Shown: piece after piece, positions 1 through 7,600 of the stretch
Numbering within the stretch: position 1 is the first letter of the stretch
Layout: each line of letters begins with the position of its first letter
NCBI GenBank assembly: GCA_033765305.1
Contig: JANRID010000056.1
Coordinates: forward strand, 18,994-82,993
Direction: 5' to 3'
Length of the DNA stretch: 64,000 nt
From: RDXT01 sp033765305
Lineage (GTDB): Bacteria; Bacteroidota; Bacteroidia; J057
Translations under genes and position numbers: made by a program
The notes under the pieces: generated by a model
Told to the model about the DNA's origin: nothing
Database searches by the model: none
The model's input: only the letters and a program-made list of their open reading frames with translations

Positions 1-492
1 GCGGGTCTGCGCCTCGCGGAGGCCGTTGAGGATCATAATCAGCGCTGCAATGCCCGAGGCCGCCGACACAAACTGCAGAAACTGCAGGACGAATATCTGC
101 GAAAAATAGCTGGCCCCGGTTTCGCCCGAGTAGTGCTGGAGGTTAGTATTGGTCACAAAACTGACCGCCGTATTGAAGCCCTGGTGCCAGGTCATGCCCG
201 GGATATGATCGGGATTCATCAGCGGGATGCGGTCCTGAAGGCACAGCGCCAGCCAGGCATACGCCAGCCAGACGGCATTCGTGAGCAGCAGGGCCGAGAC
301 GGCCTGCTTCCAGTTCATCTGCTGCTCCGGGCGAACGCCCGTGAGCCGGTACAGCAGGCGTTCGAGCGGCGCGAGGAAGTCGGTCCAGACCGGCATGCCC
401 TGGTACACCTTGACCAGGTAGCGGCCCAGCAGCCAGGCGGCTCCGAACGTGAGGGCGAGGATGAGCGCAAGGCCCAGGAGTTCGTGCAGCAT
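1..492 (-). CDS. kdpA: Potassium-transporting ATPase subunit KdpA (N-terminal part, cut by window edge)
   Basis: The frame runs from an ATG at 492 to the window edge, giving the first 164 residues. KdpA is the potassium-selective channel subunit of the inner-membrane KdpFABC pump, which imports K+ with high affinity when K+ is scarce. The piece contains the family signature around residues 112-124 (FVTNTNLQHYSGETG) and three hydrophobic segments, at about residues 3-21, 65-85 and 130-155. The rest of the gene lies outside the window, presumably followed by kdpB and kdpC. kdpF ends 3 bases upstream, so the two are co-transcribed. The family assignment is secure from the signature alone. Confidence 0.95.
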   Translation of the reverse strand, partial: MLHELLGLALILALTFGAAWLLGRYLVKVYQGMPVWTDFLAPLERLLYRLTGVRPEQQMNWKQAVSALLLTNAVWLAYAWLALCLQDRIPLMNPDHIPGMTWHQGFNTAVSFVTNTNLQHYSGETGASYFSQIFVLQFLQFVSAASGIAALIMILNGLREAQTR

Positions 493-495
493 AGG

Positions 496-573
496 TCAGA
501 AGCGTTCAGGGTACAGCAGGGCGTATACCAGATAGCCCAGCAGGAGGATACAGAGGAGAAAGATGAGGAGCAT
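496..573 (-). CDS. kdpF: KdpF, 25-residue accessory peptide of the Kdp pump
   Basis: A very short frame of 25 codons plus stop begins with ATG at 573 and ends 3 bases before kdpA. The peptide is one hydrophobic helix (MLLIFLLCILLLGYLVYALL) followed by the tail YPERF. This matches the KdpF pattern: one transmembrane helix, then a short tail resembling the LxxPErF ending seen in the family. KdpF packs against KdpA and stabilises the complex. It lies directly behind the proposed sigma-54 promoter and would be the first gene of the kdp operon. The size, composition and position together make the call firm although the peptide is tiny. Confidence 0.9.
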   Translation of the reverse strand: MLLIFLLCILLLGYLVYALLYPERF

Positions 574-595
574 AATGAGCCATTTCCCTCAGCGG

Positions 596-611
596 TGCAG
601 AGGCCGTGCCC
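596..611 (-). promoter_or_regulatory. Sigma-54 (-24/-12) promoter of the kdp operon
   Basis: Read on the minus strand the sequence is GGGCACGGCCTCTGCA. Against the sigma-54 consensus TGGCACGRNNNTTGCW it matches 14 of 16 positions, including the GG and GC pairs at the required 10-base spacing. Transcription would start about 12 bases beyond the GC, just ahead of the kdpF ATG at 573. The neighbouring regulator gene encodes a sigma-54 activator, which fits. No transcript data are available to confirm the start. Confidence 0.75.
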
Positions 612-710
612 GGCTGGCCCGGCGCAGCGGGAAATCGCGTATAATAAATTGACAAACAAGGAATTAAAAATAATTCAGCTGCTGCCTTGCGGGCATGGCG
701 CTGCCGCCTG

Positions 711-740
711 CCGATCATTCTGGAAGGGCAGACCGATCAT
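711..740 (-). promoter_or_regulatory. Probable upstream activator sites for the NtrC-type regulator
   Basis: The octamer ATGATCGG (minus strand) occurs twice, at 733-740 and 711-718. The copies are exactly 22 bases apart, close to two helical turns. They lie about 115-145 bases upstream of the -12 element at 596-611, the usual distance for enhancer sites of sigma-54 activators. The assignment as binding sites is inference. Confidence 0.5.
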
Positions 741-760
741 GTTGATAGGGCAGGGGCGGG

Positions 761-2080
761 TCAGTGCACGCCGTACTCCTGCAGCTTGCGGTACAGGGTG
801 GCGATGCCGATGTCCAGCAGGCTGGCAGTGCGGGCTTTGTTGTGGCCTGTTTGCTGGAGGATGCGCAGAATATGCTGTTTTTCAGCCTCGGCCAGGGTCA
901 CAGGATCTTCGTGCCCGCCGTGCCGCAGGTGAAATTCCAGCGGCAGCGTATCGGCGGTCAGCACGCCGGACTCCGCCAGCAGCACCGAGCGCCCGATGAC
1001 ATTTTTCAGCTCGCGGATATTGCCCCGCCAGGGATGCTGGAGGAGCAGGCGCTCGTATCCGGGCTCCAGGGCAGGCACTGCCTTGCCCAGCTGCCGGGCC
1101 GCCTGGGCCGTAAAATGCCCGGCGAGCAGCAGCACGTCGCGCCCGCGCTCGCGCAGGGGCGGAAGGTGCAGGGTGAAGCCGGCGAGACGGTAATAGAGAT
1201 CTTCGCGGAAGCGGCCCGTGCCGGCGTCCTGGAGCAGGTCCCGGTTGGTCGCCGCCACAATGCGCAGGTCCGCCTGCCGGGGTTTGGGATCGCCGAGGCG
1301 GTAGTAGCGGCCGCTTTCCAGCACGCGCAGGAGCTTGGCCTGGAGGTCGGGGGGCATTTCGCCGATCTCGTCGAGGAAGAGCGTGCCGCCGTCGGCGGCC
1401 TGCAGCAGGCCTTCCTGGTCCCGGAGTGCGCCGGTGAAGGCACCTGCGCGGTAGCCGAACAGCTCGCTTTCGAGCATGTCGTGGGGAAAGGCGCTGCAGT
1501 TGAGCGCCACGAGGGGGCGGTCCCGGCGGGGGCTGAGCGCGTGGAGGGCTTGGGCGAATACCTCCTTGCCGGTGCCGGTCTCGCCGGTGAGCAGCACCGC
1601 GACCGGCGCAGGGGCCACTTTGGCCAGCAGCTTTTTCGCTTCGAGCATGGCCGGCGCCTGCCCCAGGATGCGGTCCTCTCCGATGGCAGCGGGCTCCGCT
1701 GCCGGCACCTGCCGCAGGGCTTTTTCCATCGCCTGATGCAGGAGCGGAAGGATGCGGTCATTGTCGTCGCCCTTCGTCAGGTAGTCGAAAGCGCCGTTTT
1801 TCATCGCCTGGATGCCGTCCGGAATGTGGCCGTAGGCCGTCAGCACGATGACCTCCGTTTCCGGATGCGCCGTTTTCACCTGCCGGGTCAGCGTGATGCC
1901 GTCCCCGTCGGGCAGCCGCACATCGGTCAGCAGCACCTGAACCGGCTCGCGGGCCAGGATCTGCCGTGCGCTGCGCACATTCGCAGCCTTCAGCACCCGG
2001 AAGCCTTCCAGCGCAGCCAGATCCGCCAGCAGGTTGCGCAGGTCGGCGATGTCGTCGAGGATCAGTACGGTGCCTTGCAT
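761..2080 (-). CDS. Sigma-54-dependent response regulator (NtrC family), likely regulator of kdp
   Basis: This is a full-length NtrC-type regulator of 439 residues from the ATG at 2080. The receiver domain (about 1-120) has the acidic pair near residues 9-10, phosphoacceptor Asp53 (LLTDVRLPDG) and Lys103. The AAA+ domain has Walker A GETGTGKE near 166-173, the sigma-54 contact loop GAFTGA near 213-218 and Walker B LFLDE near 238. A Fis-type helix-turn-helix ends the protein (NKARTASLLDIGIATLYRKL). An alternative ATG at 2092 adds MHPA. The -7 promoter element at 2097-2104 would place the transcript start at about 2091, so 2080 is preferred. The next genes on the same strand are kdpF and kdpA, and in many Bacteroidota such a regulator precedes kdp. 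No sensor kinase gene is visible in the window. Confidence 0.93.
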   Translation of the reverse strand: MQGTVLILDDIADLRNLLADLAALEGFRVLKAANVRSARQILAREPVQVLLTDVRLPDGDGITLTRQVKTAHPETEVIVLTAYGHIPDGIQAMKNGAFDYLTKGDDNDRILPLLHQAMEKALRQVPAAEPAAIGEDRILGQAPAMLEAKKLLAKVAPAPVAVLLTGETGTGKEVFAQALHALSPRRDRPLVALNCSAFPHDMLESELFGYRAGAFTGALRDQEGLLQAADGGTLFLDEIGEMPPDLQAKLLRVLESGRYYRLGDPKPRQADLRIVAATNRDLLQDAGTGRFREDLYYRLAGFTLHLPPLRERGRDVLLLAGHFTAQAARQLGKAVPALEPGYERLLLQHPWRGNIRELKNVIGRSVLLAESGVLTADTLPLEFHLRHGGHEDPVTLAEAEKQHILRILQQTGHNKARTASLLDIGIATLYRKLQEYGVH

Positions 2081-2096
2081 AGCCGGATGCATAGCC

Positions 2097-2127
2097 CAAA
2101 CCTACGGGATTGCTCCGGCTTATTCAA
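2097..2127 (-). promoter_or_regulatory. Bacteroidota-type promoter of the regulator gene
   Basis: On the minus strand TTG (2125-2127) is followed after 20 bases by TAGGTTTG (2097-2104). This is a perfect match to the TAnnTTTG -7 consensus of Bacteroidota with an acceptable -33 element. The predicted start at about 2091 leaves only a short leader before the ATG at 2080. Confidence 0.55.
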
Positions 2128-2132
2128 CATAT

Positions 2133-2156
2133 GCATGATCCTGCATGGCATGATCC
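2133..2156. repeat. Direct repeat GCATGATCC, two copies
   Basis: GCATGATCC occurs at 2133-2141 and again at 2148-2156, 15 bases apart. It begins the dyad-rich stretch between the divergent regulator and lipoprotein genes. It could be a protein binding site, but nothing else supports that. Confidence 0.5.
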
Positions 2157-2158
2157 GC

Positions 2159-2189
2159 CCAAACAGCGGATATATCCGGATATGTTTGG
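2159..2189. repeat. Nested dyad symmetry (possible operator)
   Basis: Outer arms CCAAACA (2159-2165) and TGTTTGG (2183-2189) are perfect complements. Inside them lie two overlapping perfect 12-base palindromes, CGGATATATCCG (2167-2178) and ATATCCGGATAT (2172-2183). Such nested symmetry is typical of binding sites for dimeric regulators. The regulator is unknown. Confidence 0.55.
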
Positions 2190-2206
2190 CAGTCTGCGCG
2201 ACTGCC
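2188..2206. repeat. Small hairpin in the divergent intergenic region
   Basis: GGCAGTC (2188-2194) and GACTGCC (2200-2206) form a perfect 7-base stem around the 5-base loop TGCGC. It follows directly on the preceding dyad and shares bases with it. There is no T run, so it is not an obvious terminator. Confidence 0.5.
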
Positions 2207-2223
2207 GCCCCGCAAAGCAGGAC

Positions 2224-2285
2224 CAGTTGCAAAATATGCAACTCGCCTCGGTCCGGCCCCTGCGGAGTTGCATATTTTGCAACTG
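2224..2285. repeat. Large inverted repeat built from two copies of a 19-base dyad
   Basis: The arms at 2224-2244 and 2265-2285 are perfectly complementary over 21 bases around a 20-base centre. Each arm is itself an inverted repeat, AGTTGCA-N5-TGCAACT, at 2225-2243 and 2266-2284. The two copies are 41 bases centre to centre, close to four helical turns. This looks more like a pair of operators for a dimeric repressor or activator than a terminator, since no gene ends here. It lies just upstream of the promoter at 2311-2342. Confidence 0.7.
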
Positions 2286-2300
2286 TCCGCCAAACCGCCG

Positions 2301-2342
2301 CAAAAAGCCTTTTTGAACAAGGCGCGGGGGAATGTTGCTTTG
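2301..2342 (+). promoter_or_regulatory. Promoter of the 2425 lipoprotein operon with overlapping palindrome
   Basis: TTTTG (2311-2315) is followed after exactly 19 bases by TTGCTTTG (2335-2342), a 7 of 8 match to the TAnnTTTG element. The -33 element overlaps a perfect 15-base palindrome, CAAAAAG-C-CTTTTTG (2301-2315), which could be a repressor site. Transcription would start near 2349, giving a leader of about 75 bases before the ATG at 2425. Confidence 0.6.
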
Positions 2343-2424
2343 GGTATTCCAACGTGCAGCCGGCCATCTGCCGCCTGCGCGCTGGCTGAACCCTGTATCA
2401 CCTCAACAGTTGAACAAGCCCGAT

Positions 2425-3381
2425 ATGCGCCGTTATCCTCATGCCTGGGCCGCTGGCCTGCTGTGCGCCGCCGGGCTGCTTGCCTGCGAGCAGCCCCTGA
2501 TCGGTCCGGAACGGAAAGCGCCGTTTGCCTTTCCCTACGACAGCCTGAACGGAACACTCTACCTTGCTTACGTGGACGATACGAAATCCCCCCGGCAGTC
2601 CGTGGGCATGCTGGCCTATGCGGAAAACCGGCTATCCCTGCTGATCGAAGCCCCGGAGCGGGCCTATCTGCGGCGGGACAGCCGGCTCATGCTCGCGAAG
2701 GATGCGTCCGTAGGCGATTCGGTCTATTACCAGTACTACCGGTTCTTCCCGGATATGGAGAGTTATATACCTGACAATCAGCTATACGAAGGCATTCCGG
2801 TGGGAATCACGGGCATTGACAGCCTGCATGCCCTGTCGTGGCGGTGGCGGACCGATTCCAGCGGGCAGCGCTTCGAGGTGCGCTGGCTGATTCATGATCT
2901 CAGCCGGTTTCAGACCCATCTGCGTCAGGCGGTCACGCTGCCTGCCGGCAGCAGCCTGGGATACGAAGCGCTGGGAGGCTCTGTGGTGTTTCCCGACGGG
3001 CTGAGGCTGCTGCTGAGGACGGACGACCGCTACCTGATCTGCGACGGAACGTCGGCAGAAGAAATTACCCTCGAAGGCGGCAACCCCTTGGCACAGCATG
3101 CGCTGTCCATCGATCCTGCCGGGCGAACGCTGGCCTATACGGAGTACTTCGGGCCTTCCGTACGCTTCAGAGATCTGGAGAACGGCGCGGAAATCAGCTA
3201 TGAACTGCCCGAAGGCTCGTTTTTCCGGGCCTCCGCCTGGGCGCCCAGCGGCGAGCCGCGGGTGCTGCTGGCCGGGGACTCCGGGCTGCTGGAAGTGCAT
3301 ACGACCGGCAAATCCCTCCCGCGGATGGTATTCCCCAGCGGATCCGGCATTACGTTTTGGAATCTGTCCTGGAACCCCTAA
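2425..3381 (+). CDS. Lipoprotein of unknown function, TolB-like C-terminal region
   Basis: Translation is placed at the ATG at 2425 because the first residues, MRRYPHAWAAGLLCAAGLLAC, form a lipoprotein signal with lipobox LLAC. An upstream in-frame ATG at 2332 would bury this signal. The mature protein, about 297 residues, should be anchored in the outer membrane or periplasm. The C-terminal half has phrases such as GRTLAYTEYFGPSVRFRDLENG and FFRASAWAPSGEPRVLLAGD, which resemble WD40/TolB-like propeller blades. I cannot name a family. The next gene starts 10 bases downstream and is probably co-transcribed from the promoter at 2311-2342. Confidence 0.75.
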   Translation: MRRYPHAWAAGLLCAAGLLACEQPLIGPERKAPFAFPYDSLNGTLYLAYVDDTKSPRQSVGMLAYAENRLSLLIEAPERAYLRRDSRLMLAKDASVGDSVYYQYYRFFPDMESYIPDNQLYEGIPVGITGIDSLHALSWRWRTDSSGQRFEVRWLIHDLSRFQTHLRQAVTLPAGSSLGYEALGGSVVFPDGLRLLLRTDDRYLICDGTSAEEITLEGGNPLAQHALSIDPAGRTLAYTEYFGPSVRFRDLENGAEISYELPEGSFFRASAWAPSGEPRVLLAGDSGLLEVHTTGKSLPRMVFPSGSGITFWNLSWNP

Positions 3382-3391
3382 CACCCTGATC

Positions 3392-4003
3392 ATGAAAATT
3401 CTACGATGCTGCTGCGTGCTGCTGGCCGTTCTGGGCCTGACGCAGCTGACGGCCCAGCAGGACTATCCCCGCAATTCCATCGGGATCTACGGGCTTTCGG
3501 CCGAAACCGGAATCCTGTACGAACGGCGGCTTTCGCGTGCGCATGCGGTCTCGGCGGGCGTATTGCTGCGCAGTTACTACTATGACGAGGAGATCTCGTA
3601 CCGCCGCTACCTGGACCTTGTGGAGGGCGGCTTCCCGGAGATGCTGTTCAATCCGGGCATTCAGCTGCAGTACCGCTACTATTTCCGCCACCCCGTCCTC
3701 TACCGGTCGCGTACGTGGTTTGCCGGGGGCTACCTGAAAGTCAACGACAACACAGCCATCCGCTATGCGCAGGCGTGGATCTACGGCAGCGGCATCACCG
3801 CCGGAAAGCGTCTGCTGTTCAAGCGGAACGACCGATGGTTTCTGGATGTGCAGGGCAGCTTCGAATATCAGGCACATTCCGTGAACTACCCCGGCTATAC
3901 CCGCATGTCGGCGTTCGAGGAGGCAGGGTTCAGGCTGCGCGCCCGCTACCTGTACGCCGGGCTGTATCCGCGTGCGACCGTGACCCTGGGCCGGCGCTGG
4001 TAG
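3392..4003 (+). CDS. Secreted, probably outer-membrane beta-barrel protein of unknown function
   Basis: The gene encodes 203 residues starting at the ATG at 3392. A cleavable signal peptide (MKILRCCCVLLAVLGLTQLTAQ) is followed by alternating hydrophobic and aromatic strands such as GILYERRLSRAHAVSAGVLL and RYLYAGLYPRATVTLGRRW. The protein ends RRW, close to the aromatic C-terminus of small outer-membrane barrels. It lies 10 bases after the lipoprotein gene and may work with it. I recognise no named family. The longer frame starting at 3098 would overlap the lipoprotein gene and is not used. Confidence 0.75.
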   Translation: MKILRCCCVLLAVLGLTQLTAQQDYPRNSIGIYGLSAETGILYERRLSRAHAVSAGVLLRSYYYDEEISYRRYLDLVEGGFPEMLFNPGIQLQYRYYFRHPVLYRSRTWFAGGYLKVNDNTAIRYAQAWIYGSGITAGKRLLFKRNDRWFLDVQGSFEYQAHSVNYPGYTRMSAFEEAGFRLRARYLYAGLYPRATVTLGRRW

Positions 4004-4082
4004 TGTGCCCGTTCTTTTCTTTTTGCAGGGGCTTTACACCGCTATGTTCATCTCTAATCTGTATAAAAGTATGTTACTCTCT

Positions 4083-4199
4083 ATGTTGATCGAAGTGATC
4101 AGTGCAGCGCCCGCAGCGCCCCGGCCTGATCCGGTATGGCCTATCTGGATGGCTGCAGGCGCTACTGTGATGAATTTCCTGCTCCTGTTATTTTTTTAA
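4083..4199 (+). pseudogene. N-terminal fragment of a frameshifted small membrane protein
   Basis: The frame from the ATG at 4083 (alternatives at 4071 and 4044) gives about 38 residues and stops right after a hydrophobic stretch, VMNFLLLLFF. The stop immediately follows a run of seven T (4191-4197). Skipping one T would join this frame to the next one at 4198-4449 without an intervening stop and yield one continuous membrane protein. I therefore read the two frames as pieces of one gene. The frameshift could be a true mutation, slippage or a sequencing error. Confidence 0.45.
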
Positions 4200-4218
4200 C
4201 ACACTTACGTTAAGTTTT

Positions 4219-4449
4219 GTGGGGAGTGTGGTATTCCTGGGAGGACTGGTATTGGGATGTGTGCTGGGGCTGACTGCGTTGGTCATCGGACTCGTACGGC
4301 GCCGAAAACTCCTGGCGCAGCCTGTGCGCGACCGGAATGCGCTGCGCAGAACCACCATGACCATGATCTTTGGGGCAGCTCCCTTTTTGCCGGTGTTGCT
4401 GGCGGTACCGGCATTGGTGTTGATTGTTATGAACTGGAATTCAGACTGA
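4219..4449 (+). pseudogene. C-terminal fragment of the same frameshifted membrane protein, or a GTG-started small membrane protein
   Basis: The frame has no ATG before its hydrophobic part. The first usable codon is GTG at 4219, giving 76 residues. It contains two predicted transmembrane helices, about residues 3-25 and 52-73, separated by a basic loop (RRRKLLAQPVRDRNALRR). The positively charged loop suggests a normal inner-membrane topology, so the sequence is probably translated somehow. Reading back through the T7 tract connects it to the 4083 frame. Function is unknown. Confidence 0.5.
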
Positions 4450-4553
4450 CCCGGCGGCGTCTTGTTTGTGCGGAGTTTTGCGGGCATCACCAGCGGGCTG
4501 GGCCTGGGGTTCGGGCTGGCCTTTCAGGGAGGAGGCCATCCGCTGAAAGCAGC

Positions 4554-4587
4554 CAGCCCGCCTGCTCCTTCCGGAACAGGCGGGCTG
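4554..4587 (-). terminator. Hairpin terminator of the 4609-7914 gene
   Basis: CAGCCCGCCTG (4554-4564) and CAGGCGGGCTG (4577-4587) form a perfect 11-base stem with a 12-base loop. It lies 21 bases beyond the minus-strand stop at 4609. There is no clear T run. Confidence 0.6.
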
Positions 4588-4608
4588 CTGCATGCAAGGG
4601 GCTCAGGC

Positions 4609-7600
4609 TCAGTTCTTCTTCCACTCCGGCAGACGTCCCGGCGTGTAGGGGGCGCCTGCGGCTTCGAACTGCTGTTCGAGCTGGGCAATATCGGCGAGGA
4701 GCGTCTTCAGCTGCGCCTGCACCGGCCCGAAGGCCTCGCCGGCGATCCGCAGCCCGTCGCGCTGCGTCTGCGTGGGCGCGCTGGAGTTGTACCAGAGGCC
4801 GTACACGATGTCCTCGACCCGGTTGACGATGGCAGGCGGCTGCGGAAATTCCCGCCGCGCCAGGCTGGCGTCGCCCGTCAGGGCGCGCTGCACGTCCATC
4901 AGCCGCCCTTCGAGCGACTTGACCTGCTGCATCAGCGCCACCGGTGCCGCCGGCGTCTGCAGCAGCGCCGATTTCAGGCTCTTGACCTTCTGCTCCAGTT
5001 CGCCGCGCAGGCTCACCGCGCCAAATACAGCCCGGCGCAGATCGCTCACCTCGTCCTGGAAAGCCAGCACCGCCGCCCGGTCGGGCGCCGGCAGCACCGC
5101 GTGGTTCAGCGGCTTGATCACAAAGGGCTGCGGCCCGGCCAGCTCCGAGGGCACGCCGTTGACGACCTTGCTCAGCGATACGGAATACGTGCCGGGCAGC
5201 GCCATGTAGCCGCCGCTAGGCGCTTCCGTCGAGCTGGGATTGACCGGCGTCACCGGCGGGTAGCGGAAGTTCCACACCGCCCGCGCCACGCCTGCCGAGG
5301 CGCCCGCCCGGATCCGCGTGACCACCGCGCCTTGGGCATCCGTCACCGTCAGCAGCAGATAGGGCGCTTCTTCCTCGTCCTCGGCCCGGATCTCCGCCGC
5401 GCTGGGGTAGGGAACCGGCTGCTTGGCATCCGTCAGCTTCTTCTCCGCCTCCTTGCGCAGCTCCTTGCGCGTCTTGATGCCTTCTTTGAGGTAATAGGTG
5501 AATACCGCCCCGACCGGCGGATTGGGCGCGGTGAAGTACGATTCGCCCTGGAAGGACTTGTCGGCGTCGCCCAGGGGCGTCGCCGGATGGAACATCAGCG
5601 CATCTTTCACGGGGAACAGGGCAGCCTCTTTCTCCAGCGTCTCCTTGCTCAGGCCCCGGAGCGGCGTATAATCGTCCAGGATGTAAAACCCGCGCCCGAA
5701 GGTGGCCAGCACCAGGTCGTTTTCCCGGCGCTGGATATCGAGATCGCGCACGGCAATGGTCGGCAGGCCGCCCTTGAGCTGGATCCATTCCTTGCCGCCG
5801 TCGGCGGTGAAGAAGACGCCGAATTCGGTGCCCGCAAAGAGCAGGTCCGGATTCACATGGTCCTGGGCGATGCTGTACACCGAGCCGCGTTCGGGCAGAT
5901 TGCCCTGGATGGCGGTCCAGGTGCGGCCCCGGTCGCCGCTTTTGAACAGATAAGGCTTGAAATCGCCGTTTTTGTGGTTGTTGAACGCCGCGTAGAGGGT
6001 GTTCGCATCGTGCAGCGAGGCGATGATCATGTTCACGTAGGTGCGCTCCGGCACGCCGGGCACCGACTCGATTCTGCGCCACGTGCCGCCGCCGTCTTCG
6101 CTCACCTGAATCAGGCCGTCGTCGGTGCCCACGTACAGGACGCCGGCGGCCTTCGGCGATTCAGCCAGGGCCGTAATATTGCCGTAGAATGAAGTGGAGG
6201 CATTCTTCGCTACCGCATCCATGCCCCACACCCGGTCCATCACCGGCAGGGTATTGCGGTCGATCTGGCGTGTAAGGTCGGGGCTGACGGCTGTCCAGCT
6301 GTTGCCGCGGTCATCGCTGCGGAAGAGGCGGTTGGCGGCGAAATACAGCCGCGTGGGACTGTGCGGGCTGATAATCAGCGGCGAATCCCAGTTCCAGCGG
6401 AGCGCAGGCTCGTCTTTGCCGGGCTGGGGCTGGATGTAGAGCTGCTCGCCGCTGCGCTTGTCGAAGCGGTAGAGGTTGCCGTACTGGTACTGCGAATAGA
6501 CGATGTCCGGATTTTCGGGATCCACCGCCGACTCGAAGCCGTCGCCGCCCAGCGTCACGAACCAGTCGGCATTGCTGATGCCGTGGCCGTTGAGGGTGCG
6601 GGAGGGGCCGCCGAGGCTGTAGTTGTCCTGGGTGCCGCCGTAGATATTGTAAAACGGCAGGGCATTGTCCGTTGTCACCTTGTAAAACTGGGTGACAGGC
6701 AGGTTGGATTTGAAATGCCAGTTCTGGCCGCGGTCGTAGCTCTCGTAGATGCCCCCATCACAGCCGGCGAGGTAGTAGTCGGGAAATTTGGGGTCGATCC
6801 AGAGGGCGTGGTTGTCCACGTGCTTGAATTTCTCGCCCAGGGGCCGGAAGGTTTTGCCGCCGTCGTCCGTGACGCGGATCAGCATGTCCATCACATAGAC
6901 GCGGTCGGCATGCACGGGGTCGCAGAAGATTTCCTGGTAATAATTGCCCGATGTGGAAGTGCTGCTGCGCTTTTCCCAGGAGGCGCCGCGGTTCTGGCTG
7001 CGGAAAAAGCCGCCTGCATCGCCCGAAGCTTCGATAATGGCATAGACGACGTCGGGATTGACAGGCGAAATGGCCAGGCCGATGCGGCCTACGTCGCCGG
7101 AGGGCAGGCCTGCGCTCAGCTTATCCCAGGTTTCGCCGCCATCCGTCGATTTATACAGGGCAGATTCGGGGCCACCTGCGATGAGGGTCCACACATGGCG
7201 GCGGCGCTGCCAGGCCGAGGCATACAGGATATCGGGGTTGCGGGGATCGATGATCACTTCGTTGACGCCGGTATTGGGGCTGATGTCCAGGACTTTGCGC
7301 CAGTTTTTGCCGCCGTCCGACGACTTGTAGAGGCCGCGGTCGCCGCCGGGCGACCAGAGCGGGCCCTGGGCCGCCACAAAGACGGTCTGGGAATTGCGCG
7401 GATCCACGACGATGCGTCCGATGTGCTCGGAGGCCTTGAGGCCCATGTGCTTCCAGGACTTGCCGCCGTCTTCCGACTTGTACACGCCGTCGCCGTAGGC
7501 CACGGAGCGCTGGGCGTTGTTTTCGCCCGTCCCCACCCACACGACATGCGGGTTGCCGGGGTCGAGGGCCACGCAGCCGATGGAGTAGGACCCCTGGCTG

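Noticed and set aside
2224..2285. Reading the 21-base inverted repeat as a transcription terminator
   Set aside because: No gene ends nearby on either strand, there is no T run, and each arm is itself an operator-like dyad. A regulatory role fits better.
764..2389. A 541-codon plus-strand frame opposite the NtrC-type regulator
   Set aside because: It is antisense to a full-length regulator with every expected motif. Long antisense frames are common in this GC-rich window, and its translation shows no domain.
4462..6192. A 576-codon plus-strand frame within the BNR propeller gene
   Set aside because: It is antisense to a gene with a signal peptide and nine Asp boxes; the translation is rich in arginine and alanine with no recognisable motif.
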